A DNA stretch of 64,000 bases from an uncultured Lachnospiraceae bacterium (GTDB lineage: Bacteria > Bacillota > Clostridia > Lachnospirales > Lachnospiraceae): assembly GCA_951802115.1 (NCBI GenBank), contig CATOPL010000005.1:109876-173875 (forward strand). Reading direction: 5' to 3'. The translations under genes were made by a program, and so were the position numbers. Below the pieces are notes generated by a model that was given only the letters and a program-made list of their open reading frames with translations, was not told the DNA's origin and did not search any database. Positions 51,458 through 60,134 of this stretch are shown piece after piece. How positions within the stretch are numbered: the first letter of the stretch is position 1; each line of letters begins with the position of its first letter.

Positions 51458-52549
51458 TTAATCTTTTACTGCAAAATCTTCCAATTTTACTTCCTTCTTA
51501 CATACACTCCAAGGTATTTCGTTTTGCACACAATGTCTGCATAATGGAACTTCTTCCTTTAAAACGCGCAATAATCTATCCCCTGTTGGACAGAACTCTA
51601 ATTCCATAATGCCATCTTCTGGAAGATTGGTATTGAAATGATTGTTAAAATATGATATATACATCAATTGTGGGCATCTTGCTATTTTTCCATCGCCTAT
51701 AATAACACAACCATTACTGATACAAGTTTTTGGATGTATACTGTTCTTGCTTAATGATAATGGTAAACAAAACTTTTCTTTAAGCGAAGCCTCTCGTATT
51801 TCGTATAAAATTTTATATTCATCTAAAATCTGACATATCTTGTCTATTTTTTTACGAGTCGGCTGATATTCAGAAATACTTATCCAAACCTGATTTTCTT
51901 TTATACATTGAAGTGTCTCATCTGATAAGTGATCGATTAATAATCCATTTGTTACAATATATAATTGCGTATAAGGCAGTATTCTGCGTATACCACAAAT
52001 ATAATCATTAATTTCAGGATTCAGAAATGGCTCTCCTCCCAAAATATAAAACCGCATAATGCATGATATTTTTTCCTTTAACTGTTTTACATCCGATAAT
52101 CTTGCCTCCAGGCAGGGAATACTATTTGAAAAAATTGGTGAAAAATGTGTGCAACCTCTACAATTTAAATTACAAGAATCCATAATGTGCATTTCCACCT
52201 GCGGAAGAATATCTTCCGACCATTCTTTGCAATTAACACATTGCTCCGTAAAAAAATCTTCGTGTTTTAATACGGTCTTTTTGTACTGGAACCAGAAAAT
52301 ATCCGCGTATCCTCTTTTTTGAAGCTGCAGACATACATCTTTTGCTGTTTTATAATCATTAAGAGCAATAAGAATTCTCCTTTTTAAATTATCAGCCTCC
52401 TCTAATCGATATATAGGATATCCTTGATACTGCCCGATTTTGTAATTATCTATAAATCCAATAACTTCACCGTCAATTTTATATTTCCTTTTTATCAGAT
52501 CCAGCGCCTGTCCTCCTCTGATACCTGCTCCGTAAATTAAAACTTTCAT
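51458..52549 (-). CDS. Rossmann-like module fused to radical SAM protein with C-terminal Cys cluster
   Basis: 363 aa. Residues 1-about 90 are the shared module (MKVLIYGAGIRGGQALDLI, GFIDNYK). The radical SAM domain begins at DSCNLNCRGCTHFSPIF with Cys126, Cys130 and Cys133 ready to bind the 4Fe-4S cluster. GGEPFLNPEI is the SAM-binding GGE motif. Later Cys residues (ISNGCVIIGDGKIARC, LCRHCVQNEIPWSVC) resemble a SPASM-like auxiliary-cluster region. The reaction is unknown; sugar epimerisation, dehydration or C-methylation are possibilities. Confidence 0.82.
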   Translation of the reverse strand: MKVLIYGAGIRGGQALDLIKRKYKIDGEVIGFIDNYKIGQYQGYPIYRLEEADNLKRRILIALNDYKTAKDVCLQLQKRGYADIFWFQYKKTVLKHEDFFTEQCVNCKEWSEDILPQVEMHIMDSCNLNCRGCTHFSPIFSNSIPCLEARLSDVKQLKEKISCIMRFYILGGEPFLNPEINDYICGIRRILPYTQLYIVTNGLLIDHLSDETLQCIKENQVWISISEYQPTRKKIDKICQILDEYKILYEIREASLKEKFCLPLSLSKNSIHPKTCISNGCVIIGDGKIARCPQLMYISYFNNHFNTNLPEDGIMELEFCPTGDRLLRVLKEEVPLCRHCVQNEIPWSVCKKEVKLEDFAVKD

Positions 52550-52645
52550 TTTACAGAAACTCCTCCCGACTATATATACCCGTATACAAATACTCTAACT
52601 CTGCTCATTTTTTCATATTATTCGTTTTCATATTTTACAACATTT

Positions 52646-54169
52646 CTACTGGTTGTCATTTAATATAAATTCGAGTGAAAAAATTTTATCAAATCCTCTG
52701 TCTTTTAGTTTTTTATAAACTGAACTATATTCATAAACCGCTGTAACCACTACTGCCTCTACTTCTGGCAGTGATTCTGACGGAAGAAACACTTCATATT
52801 CTGCGCAAAGAGACTCTTTTCTCTGATCAATAATGTATTCCACTTTAATCCCACTGTCATATAACTCCTTACAAAAGTGTCGTCCAAGAATTCCATATCC
52901 ATAAACAGCAATTCTTCTGTAGTTTTCTTTTTTCATCCAACCTGCAACAGAAAATCCATTTTCCCGTTGTAGCATCCAATGATCCAGTATATGTAAATAG
53001 TATCTGTCTTTTTCTGCCTCTTTTCGAATCCTGTCAATTTTTTCTGCTTCTGTTTCTTTATATGAATTTCTCATATACTCATATTTACAAATCCGATATG
53101 AAAAGTTCTTCTTTGCCAAGGGTATGGCGCTCAAGTATTTCTCTTCAAATTTTTTATCAGGTTCCAGATACATTCCTTCTCCCCATTCGTTCCATGCATT
53201 AAGGAATACTATATCTGCTCCATATACGACGCTTTTTGCTAATAGCTCTGTCAAATAGTAAGAAAATTTATCAGGTGTAGCATGCTCTATAATACACCCT
53301 TTTTTTCCTCTACGAGGCGTATCGTCATATCCAACAATCCCTTCAAAAAATACCTTCTTTGATGTATGCTCCGCAAGAATATCATTCCATACATCATCGT
53401 ATTCAAGTATGTCTACACCGTTTTTCATATATTCCATGAATGTTGATATTCTTTCTCTGCTTCTTGCTGGTTGATAATATAACCCGGCATCCATACAGGT
53501 ATCTGCCTGTATACTGTTTACAGAACCCACTACATAAATATCCGGTAAATCGCATAATCTACACAGCTTCCTCCAGCAATCCAGCATTTCAACCAAGCAC
53601 GGAATATCTTCTGATTTATAGAATAAGAATAATGGTCTTCCATCAATTCTAATATATCGCTCATCCTTAAAAAAAGGGAGCAAATAGTAAAAATGTTCTA
53701 CCCACTGTTCTTCACTTCCGTACTCCTGCTCCAGTAATATTCCGCTCCCACAATCGTTTTGCTCTTTTTCATAAATATCAGCCCACGTATTTTTATTATC
53801 AATATTACTCCATGACCTGGCCCATGTTTCATTCGCCCAGCAAAAGCAAAATGACATAGGAATCTCTTTCCATTTCAAAAGATTTTCAGCAGGTTTTTCT
53901 AAAATTTTGTTTCCGCCTTTAAACCAGTAATGATACATGCAAAACCCATCTACTTCGTACTTTTTCATCAGATTTGCCTGCCATAGCATTACATCATAAT
54001 CCAGTAAATTATAATAATTCTCATTTAATGGTATCCTGGGCTGATTATGATCTTCATATAAACTTTTTGCTTTTTTTACTGCAGTCCAGTCTGTAAAACC
54101 CTCTCCCCACCATCTATCATTTTCAGGTATCCTGTGAAACTGTGGAAGATACATCGCAATTACTTTCAT
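52646..54169 (-). CDS. WbsX/GH99-like glycosyltransferase with C-terminal Rossmann-like module
   Basis: ATG 54169 (MKVIAMYLPQFHRIPENDRW) has AGAGG upstream and is preferred to 54193. The WbsX domain shows FTDWTAVKKAKSLYEDHNQP, YEVDGFCMYHYWFKGG, CFCWANETWARSWSNID and NAWNEWGEGMYLEPDK. The final about 95 residues are the shared module (RRIAVYGYGILGRHFCKEL, IIDQRK). Same layout as the protein at 41638-43188, but strongly diverged, suggesting two different linkages. 507 aa. Confidence 0.82.
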   Translation of the reverse strand: MKVIAMYLPQFHRIPENDRWWGEGFTDWTAVKKAKSLYEDHNQPRIPLNENYYNLLDYDVMLWQANLMKKYEVDGFCMYHYWFKGGNKILEKPAENLLKWKEIPMSFCFCWANETWARSWSNIDNKNTWADIYEKEQNDCGSGILLEQEYGSEEQWVEHFYYLLPFFKDERYIRIDGRPLFLFYKSEDIPCLVEMLDCWRKLCRLCDLPDIYVVGSVNSIQADTCMDAGLYYQPARSRERISTFMEYMKNGVDILEYDDVWNDILAEHTSKKVFFEGIVGYDDTPRRGKKGCIIEHATPDKFSYYLTELLAKSVVYGADIVFLNAWNEWGEGMYLEPDKKFEEKYLSAIPLAKKNFSYRICKYEYMRNSYKETEAEKIDRIRKEAEKDRYYLHILDHWMLQRENGFSVAGWMKKENYRRIAVYGYGILGRHFCKELYDSGIKVEYIIDQRKESLCAEYEVFLPSESLPEVEAVVVTAVYEYSSVYKKLKDRGFDKIFSLEFILNDNQ

Positions 54170-54224
54170 AGCTATACCTCTATAATTCATCAAGCATTTT
54201 ATTTTCCAAAAATAAATATTCTAA

Positions 54225-55961
54225 TCACATAACTTCTAATACTCTGTCAAATTCCTCCGTTAACAATTTAGTAAGATTTTTTCTTTCGTATTTACGTATT
54301 TCTTTACCAATTACTGCAATCCTTTTTTTATTATTTTTCCATATCTGGATTTGTTTTTTCAAAAAAATCTCAATACCTTCAGAATCGTAAAGATCCATAT
54401 TCACACCTAAACCTGTTTCACGCAAAATATTGGCTTGAAAGCTTTGATCTGATGAAAAACAAAGAATTGGTCTTCCAATTCTCAGATATTCATAAAATTT
54501 TCCGGGATAATTTAAAAATCCTTTTTCTCCACGTTCACCATACAGAATCATAATATCAGAATTCACTGCAATTTGAAGACTTTCTTTATGTGGAAGCAAC
54601 CCGTTTTGAACTGTAATATGATACTTATCTTCAGGACAGAATTCTTTTAAGTAATAATCTGTTATTACACCGTTTATTATCCATTGTATATCTTTAGGAT
54701 CCAACTCATTTTTTTCGATCATAGCGTTCAGAACTTTGATAAGAGGCACTGGATTCCTGTTATAATCTATAGTTCCATTATAACAAAGTGTAAATTTTTT
54801 ATTCTTTTCTTTCGAAACATTTAAATCTGTAAAATCGTCCTCATCATAACCGTTCGTTATTTCTTTTATTTTTTCTGGTACAATATGATAATTTTTAATG
54901 AAATCATCTTTCCATTTCCCTCCCGCAACAATAATTGAATCCATCTTCTGCGTTATCTCTGCTTCCAGCTTTTGGTCCAATAAAACTTCCTCTTTCGTCA
55001 TCTGTGGATAATATAATTTTACATAATCCAAATTTGACACCCAAGGATCACGATAATCCGCAATCCATTTAATTCCATATCTCATTTTAAAAAAACACGC
55101 CAGTAAATGCGGACTCCATTCTGGAACAGTGGAATATAACAAGTCAATTTCATCCATATCGACATATTGCTCAATGTATCGTGCACAATCGCTTGCCCAG
55201 CAAATCAATTTGTCAGGTAAAATATATAAAGGCTGCGTTTTCCTTGCTTTTAAAAACATATCCATCCATTCTGTAGAACCCGACACACTAAAAAGAAACT
55301 CTATTATTTTTTGAGATCTTTTGTATGACACAGCGCTTGTCCACGCAAATTCATCTTTTATCCTAATAATCTGTATCCCATTCGGAATATCCTCCATTAA
55401 CGAATCATCCATTAAATAACGTTCTATAAATGAATCCCGTTCAGTGGTTAAAACTATGGGTTCATATCCATATTCCCGCATATATTTTACAAATTTTAAA
55501 GTTCTCTGTATCGGAGAACTTCCGGCTGGAGGAAAATAATATGCGATAATTAACACTTTTTTTATTTTATTAATCCTTTTTAAATCGCAACACCCCTGAT
55601 TGTGTAGTTTTATTTGCAGATCTTTATAAATACAATGTTTAAAAGGTTCCTTTCCATCTACATCTAATAATATATAGTTTTCCGTTCCCGTTTTAGTCCA
55701 AAACAATTTCAAATCAGTTATTCCCATATTGATCAATTGACGGGCAATTTCAGCATAGTGATTCATACTTGCAATCACAATTAAATCTGCCGACAATGTT
55801 GGAATTTCCTCTGGTAAAACAATAGGAATACCAAACATTTTTTTCCCATAATAATCCGGACAATTATCAGAAAATGCAATTATCTCATATTTCGATTTCA
55901 TCATTTGAAATGCTTTTTTACCGGTAATAAAAGCGCCAAATATGATAACTCTTGTTAACAT
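54225..55961 (-). CDS. Rossmann-like module fused to GT4-like glycosyltransferase
   Basis: ATG 55961 (MLTRVIIFGAFITGKKAFQM) has GGAGAG upstream; the track start 55982 is TTG. Residues 1-about 95 are the shared module (AFSDNCPDYYG), with the loop reading GAF rather than GxG. A GT-B glycosyltransferase follows: KVLIIAYYFPPAGSSPIQRT, IKWIADYRDPWVSNLD, TLCYNGTIDYNRNPVPLI and YGERGEKGFLNYPGKFYEYL. Donor and acceptor are unknown. 578 aa; AT-rich. Confidence 0.83.
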   Translation of the reverse strand: MLTRVIIFGAFITGKKAFQMMKSKYEIIAFSDNCPDYYGKKMFGIPIVLPEEIPTLSADLIVIASMNHYAEIARQLINMGITDLKLFWTKTGTENYILLDVDGKEPFKHCIYKDLQIKLHNQGCCDLKRINKIKKVLIIAYYFPPAGSSPIQRTLKFVKYMREYGYEPIVLTTERDSFIERYLMDDSLMEDIPNGIQIIRIKDEFAWTSAVSYKRSQKIIEFLFSVSGSTEWMDMFLKARKTQPLYILPDKLICWASDCARYIEQYVDMDEIDLLYSTVPEWSPHLLACFFKMRYGIKWIADYRDPWVSNLDYVKLYYPQMTKEEVLLDQKLEAEITQKMDSIIVAGGKWKDDFIKNYHIVPEKIKEITNGYDEDDFTDLNVSKEKNKKFTLCYNGTIDYNRNPVPLIKVLNAMIEKNELDPKDIQWIINGVITDYYLKEFCPEDKYHITVQNGLLPHKESLQIAVNSDIMILYGERGEKGFLNYPGKFYEYLRIGRPILCFSSDQSFQANILRETGLGVNMDLYDSEGIEIFLKKQIQIWKNNKKRIAVIGKEIRKYERKNLTKLLTEEFDRVLEVM

Positions 55962-56071
55962 ACTATTACTCTCCATATTCAACTGATCTTTAATATTGAT
56001 ATGATTTTTCTAAAAAGTAAACCTATATTTTTTCTATAACTCTCTGCAAATCATAATTCAATGTTCATTTT

Positions 56072-57193
56072 TTATAGAATTTTATAATATCCTTTATCCA
56101 CCAGATTCTTTCGAATTAATGAAAAATGCTTTCTATCCAATGCCAAGATAAACGAACAGTCTTCTGGCGAATATGGTAAATCTTTTAATTTATAAACGGG
56201 TTTGTCAGCATCAACTATTTGCTGCTCATCTGAAATTACATATCCAATAAATGATAAATTATTTATTTTGGCATATTCGGAATAAATTTCAGCCCAATAT
56301 CCTGCACCATACAGGAAAACATTTTTCTCATTTTTCCATTTCAGTCTAAGGAAATCATGATCCATATTGTAATGAGCATTTATACATTTTCTTATATTTG
56401 TATATTTTTGTAGTGCAAGTATATTTTTGAATTGAATCAGATATTGCTCACCATAGTGCTTTTCGATCAATTCCATATATTTTTTTTCAGATTTTAACAT
56501 GTATAACCAGGAAAATGACAACCCGCCAAACAGACTGTCCATATTCTGTTGTTTCTTTACTTCTACAGCTGCAATATTTGAAAACCCAAAGGTTTCTAAT
56601 CCATTTTCTTTCATGTACCATTTGTTTCCCTGAACAAGTTGGAAAAGCAGATTGGTTGCTATTTCATTATCACGGCAGATCACATGATTCTCTATCACAT
56701 CATGCAGAACAACCACACAATCTTCTTTTAGATAAGGAAGACAAACTAAGAAATCCAAGTACTCTCCTGGCATAGAGTGCGTAGTATCCAGAATCAGAAA
56801 ATCAATCCCATCTCCAATTTCATCAATCACATGCGCAATTTCCTGTCCTAAAACAAATTTATGTTCTGTTTTTCCGACGATCTGATGCATAAATTCCTTT
56901 GCCACAAAACCAGTATCCTTCTGATTAGTCCGATACCATTTCTCAGAAATATCCACTGAATACATTTTACAGCTACAGTCTATCTCTTTAAGACAAGTCA
57001 AAATAATTGCTGTTGTTCCCCCTGCAGAAACTCCAAGCTCCACAATTTTATTAGGACGTTTTTCTTTCAAAAGACCGCATAAAAATGCCTGTTGAAACAA
57101 TGTCATTTCCGAGTATTTTCTGTTTTTTCCATCTGTTATTTGAGTACAAATCTTTTCCGGTTCATAATTTAATTCTACACTTTGATATGACAT
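56072..57193 (-). CDS. CmcI-like SAM-dependent methyltransferase with C-terminal Rossmann-like module
   Basis: ATG 57193 (MSYQSVELNYEPEKI) with AAAGGGA upstream; an ORF extension to 57220 overlaps the previous stop. Residues about 25-215 form a class I methyltransferase of the cephalosporin hydroxylase/CmcI type: NKIVELGVSAGGTTAIILTC, MYSVDISEKWY, FLILDTTHSMPGEYLDFL and CVVVLHDVIENHV. The last about 85 residues are the shared module (NVFLYGAGYWAEIYSEYA, YVISDEQ). Likely sugar O-methylation. Confidence 0.78.
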   Translation of the reverse strand: MSYQSVELNYEPEKICTQITDGKNRKYSEMTLFQQAFLCGLLKEKRPNKIVELGVSAGGTTAIILTCLKEIDCSCKMYSVDISEKWYRTNQKDTGFVAKEFMHQIVGKTEHKFVLGQEIAHVIDEIGDGIDFLILDTTHSMPGEYLDFLVCLPYLKEDCVVVLHDVIENHVICRDNEIATNLLFQLVQGNKWYMKENGLETFGFSNIAAVEVKKQQNMDSLFGGLSFSWLYMLKSEKKYMELIEKHYGEQYLIQFKNILALQKYTNIRKCINAHYNMDHDFLRLKWKNEKNVFLYGAGYWAEIYSEYAKINNLSFIGYVISDEQQIVDADKPVYKLKDLPYSPEDCSFILALDRKHFSLIRKNLVDKGYYKIL

Positions 57194-57219
57194 TTTGTTC
57201 CCTTTCAAATTTAAATTCA

Positions 57220-58473
57220 TTAATGTTTAACATATGAATATATTTTTTTACCAAAATCTTTCTTCTTGTCTTCTTTACACATAATTGTTCTGCTGTTTTG
57301 CTCTTTTAAACAGAATTCCAATAAACGCTTCAAATCATCTGAACAACATTCCACATATGCGCAATCTCTTTCCATCATATTTTGAAAAACAAGTTCTTTA
57401 ATATCTTGAATTATTTTTTCATCCAGATCATAATTGAGAATTTTATACTCTAACTTCCAGCTGTCAATTTCAATTAACCATTTATTTTTCAAAGAAAATA
57501 ATCCTATATAACGATCAGATTTTACATATTGCAGTAAAAACTTGGCATTTAATAATTGATTACTCATATCATAATCTGTCTGCATCTCTTCCTGCAATCT
57601 AAATATATTTATTTTAGAAGTACCTTTCCTCATATATAGGATTTCATTTGCCTGAAATGGAATAAACCATATAAAATCACCTGCGTATACTGATGAAAGA
57701 AATATTGATGTAATCTTTAGATTTTCTTTACAGTTAAGTAGTCTTTTATATTTTCCACTAAAATTCCATATTCCAAAAGTAGAAGGAAATTCATCCAAAA
57801 TTATTAACTTCTCAGTTTCTTCGTTCCATATATAAATCTTTTTATTTCTGCCGCTTAAATAAAACTGATTCCCATCATAACATATAGTTTGAAATTGATC
57901 ATCAATTTCGGAAAGATCATATTTTTTCAGACTTTTTTCTATGCAATTAAATTTATATATATAAGGATAGTCAGAACTAACAGTATAAATATATTCATTA
58001 ATTAAGACACTTTCTGCTAAACGTTCACACCTGTTCTCCGATAAATTATAATAGTGATCAATCTTTTGTTTTTTCAGATCTAATTCAATAATTTGCTTTA
58101 ACCCTAAAGCGACAATATATAATTTATCTTTAATAAACCATGCCTTCTGACAGGAAATTCTAACCCCAAGTGGATTCGAAACAGAAATACAACTCCATAA
58201 ATGCTCTGTAATACGATAAATCCATATATCATTTCCATTGTCAGGAAAGCATATAATAATATCATTTTTTTTCATTATTATAGGGTGTTGGCGAAATAGT
58301 AAACAGTTATCTGACGGAATATGATCAATCATAATTGTTTTATTTAATTTAAGATCCAGACAAAAAAGCGCATCCATTGCACCTGCCATATACCAGGCCT
58401 TATCGCCGTCTAAACACCAATTATCACTCCATATATAATGATAGTTTTTTCCAAAAAAATTTTCCAATTCCAT
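57220..58473 (-). CDS. Unrecognised beta-propeller-like protein
   Basis: 417 aa without a signal peptide or membrane segment. Repeating stretches such as KTIMIDHIPSDNCLLFRQHP, NDIWIYRITEHLWSCIS, KIYIWNEETEKLIILDE and KLYIVALGLKQIIELDL alternate strands with Trp/Tyr-rich turns, as in Kelch or PQQ-like beta-propellers. I do not recognise a catalytic motif. It is very AT-rich and lacks the shared Rossmann-like module. Possible roles are glycan binding, scaffolding or chain-length control; all are guesses. Confidence 0.5.
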   Translation of the reverse strand: MELENFFGKNYHYIWSDNWCLDGDKAWYMAGAMDALFCLDLKLNKTIMIDHIPSDNCLLFRQHPIIMKKNDIIICFPDNGNDIWIYRITEHLWSCISVSNPLGVRISCQKAWFIKDKLYIVALGLKQIIELDLKKQKIDHYYNLSENRCERLAESVLINEYIYTVSSDYPYIYKFNCIEKSLKKYDLSEIDDQFQTICYDGNQFYLSGRNKKIYIWNEETEKLIILDEFPSTFGIWNFSGKYKRLLNCKENLKITSIFLSSVYAGDFIWFIPFQANEILYMRKGTSKINIFRLQEEMQTDYDMSNQLLNAKFLLQYVKSDRYIGLFSLKNKWLIEIDSWKLEYKILNYDLDEKIIQDIKELVFQNMMERDCAYVECCSDDLKRLLEFCLKEQNSRTIMCKEDKKKDFGKKIYSYVKH

Positions 58474-58504
58474 TTTTAATCCATCTTTTTTATTAAAATT
58501 AGAT

Positions 58505-60091
58505 TTACACTGCCTGCAAACTGTTATAAAATTCCAGTAATTTATAAATATGATTTTTCATCCGGAGCTCTTTTCTCACTGTTTCTACCCTGTTCTTAAA
58601 GTCAGATTTATTTTTCCTCAGAAAATCAAAATTATATTCTTCTACGGTCCATGGCAGCAATATGCCTTTTTTTTCAAAACTTTTTGCGAATAAAATTGGC
58701 CACGCAGCAATAATTGGAAGCCCTGCATCAAGATAATCATAAAAATGATTAGTCACTGCATAAATCATCTTATCTCTTTTATAATAGGCCGCTGTATCCT
58801 GATCCAGAAAGCCGGCATGTATGGGATGAATCCCATAATCATATTGGGATAATTCCTGTCTTAAAGAATCGCTTGGAACTGGCTGGTGAAAGTGAAAATA
58901 CATATTCGTTTTATCGGTCTCGATATATTCAGCATAATTTTCTTCTGACCATATTGCAGGATAAACATGTAAATGGCACTGTGCTTTTTCACACATTTTT
59001 GCCAGTTCAAGCCAGCAGGAAAATATTGAATTGGGATAATCCTTTTCAGCAAGAACACCCCCTGCGTAACAAATAGACAATTCATCATTAAGACAATCTG
59101 TACGCTTTATAATTTCATCATCTCTACAATAATCAAAAAATTGTATCGTTTTTCCTTTATAAGAATATCCGAATTTCTCAGCCAAATAATCTAATTCATA
59201 TGCACGATTACATACCCCATCTGCATTTTCCAAACAAAATCTTTCTTCCTCCAGACATTCTTCTGGATAGTCACAGTAAAATTCATTGATAATATCATAT
59301 TCGTCATATACCAGATTGGGAAGTATAGAACGCATTTTTATCAGTATATAAGGAATAATTGTATTCCTTCCCTGCGAAAAGATATGTACAGTTTTCACAT
59401 GTTCTTTTATAATTTCATACAATAATTCCTCTATATCTTTACATTGCGTGTATTGTATTTCTATTTTCTGTAACTCTTCCCAGCAAAATGGCCTTATATA
59501 TGCATCGGGATAAAATAAAATTTTAATCACTATTTTTTCATTTTTTAAAGCCTTCAATATTTTTAAAACCCTTGGTGATAAATCACCAACTGCAAAAATA
59601 ATCTTATTACTATTTTGTTCTCCATTATTAATTTCCTGATTAATTTCTTCTTTTACAATTTCAAATTCTTCCCACTTTCTTTTTGAGCTAATTAGCTTCC
59701 AAATAGTTATTTCTTTTTTACATTGCTCTATGTCTTTACTACGATACTCTTCCAATAAGCTTTCATAAACAAAATCTGTAAATCGCAAATATTCTTTAAT
59801 TTTATTTTTCTTTAATATATCTTCGATTTCATTCTCATAAAGTTTGCTGACAGATATAAGAATAACCGTATTTTTATCTTTTAATTCTGCTATACGTTCC
59901 TGTACTTCAAAAACAGGCACTGAATCCATAAAATAGGAATTTTGTTTTTTGCTTACTACACAATAATCTATTTCAATATTGTATTTACATAATCCTTCAT
60001 AAACTATTTGCGCCATATTTCCAATGCCATATAACACAACCTTTTTATATTTGGATAACTCATAGGCCATCTCTATAAATTTTATATCCAT
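58505..60091 (-). CDS. Rossmann-like module fused to GT-B-like glycosyltransferase
   Basis: 528 aa. Residues about 15-110 are the shared module (KKVVLYGIGNMAQIVYEGL, VVSKKQNS). The C-terminal about 370 residues look like a GT-B fold: KIIFAVGDLSPRVLKILKAL, VHIFSQGRNTIIPYILIKM, NLVYDEYDIINEFYCDYPEE, LSICYAGGVLAEKDYPNSIF and IMRY-like DYLDAGLPIIAAWPILFAKS. No invariant GT4 Glu motif was identified, so the family is uncertain. AAGGGA lies upstream of the ATG. Confidence 0.65.
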   Translation of the reverse strand: MDIKFIEMAYELSKYKKVVLYGIGNMAQIVYEGLCKYNIEIDYCVVSKKQNSYFMDSVPVFEVQERIAELKDKNTVILISVSKLYENEIEDILKKNKIKEYLRFTDFVYESLLEEYRSKDIEQCKKEITIWKLISSKRKWEEFEIVKEEINQEINNGEQNSNKIIFAVGDLSPRVLKILKALKNEKIVIKILFYPDAYIRPFCWEELQKIEIQYTQCKDIEELLYEIIKEHVKTVHIFSQGRNTIIPYILIKMRSILPNLVYDEYDIINEFYCDYPEECLEEERFCLENADGVCNRAYELDYLAEKFGYSYKGKTIQFFDYCRDDEIIKRTDCLNDELSICYAGGVLAEKDYPNSIFSCWLELAKMCEKAQCHLHVYPAIWSEENYAEYIETDKTNMYFHFHQPVPSDSLRQELSQYDYGIHPIHAGFLDQDTAAYYKRDKMIYAVTNHFYDYLDAGLPIIAAWPILFAKSFEKKGILLPWTVEEYNFDFLRKNKSDFKNRVETVRKELRMKNHIYKLLEFYNSLQAV

Positions 60092-60134
60092 TCCGTTATT
60101 TCCCTTTTCTGGTTTTCTAAAGCTTTAACTTTAC

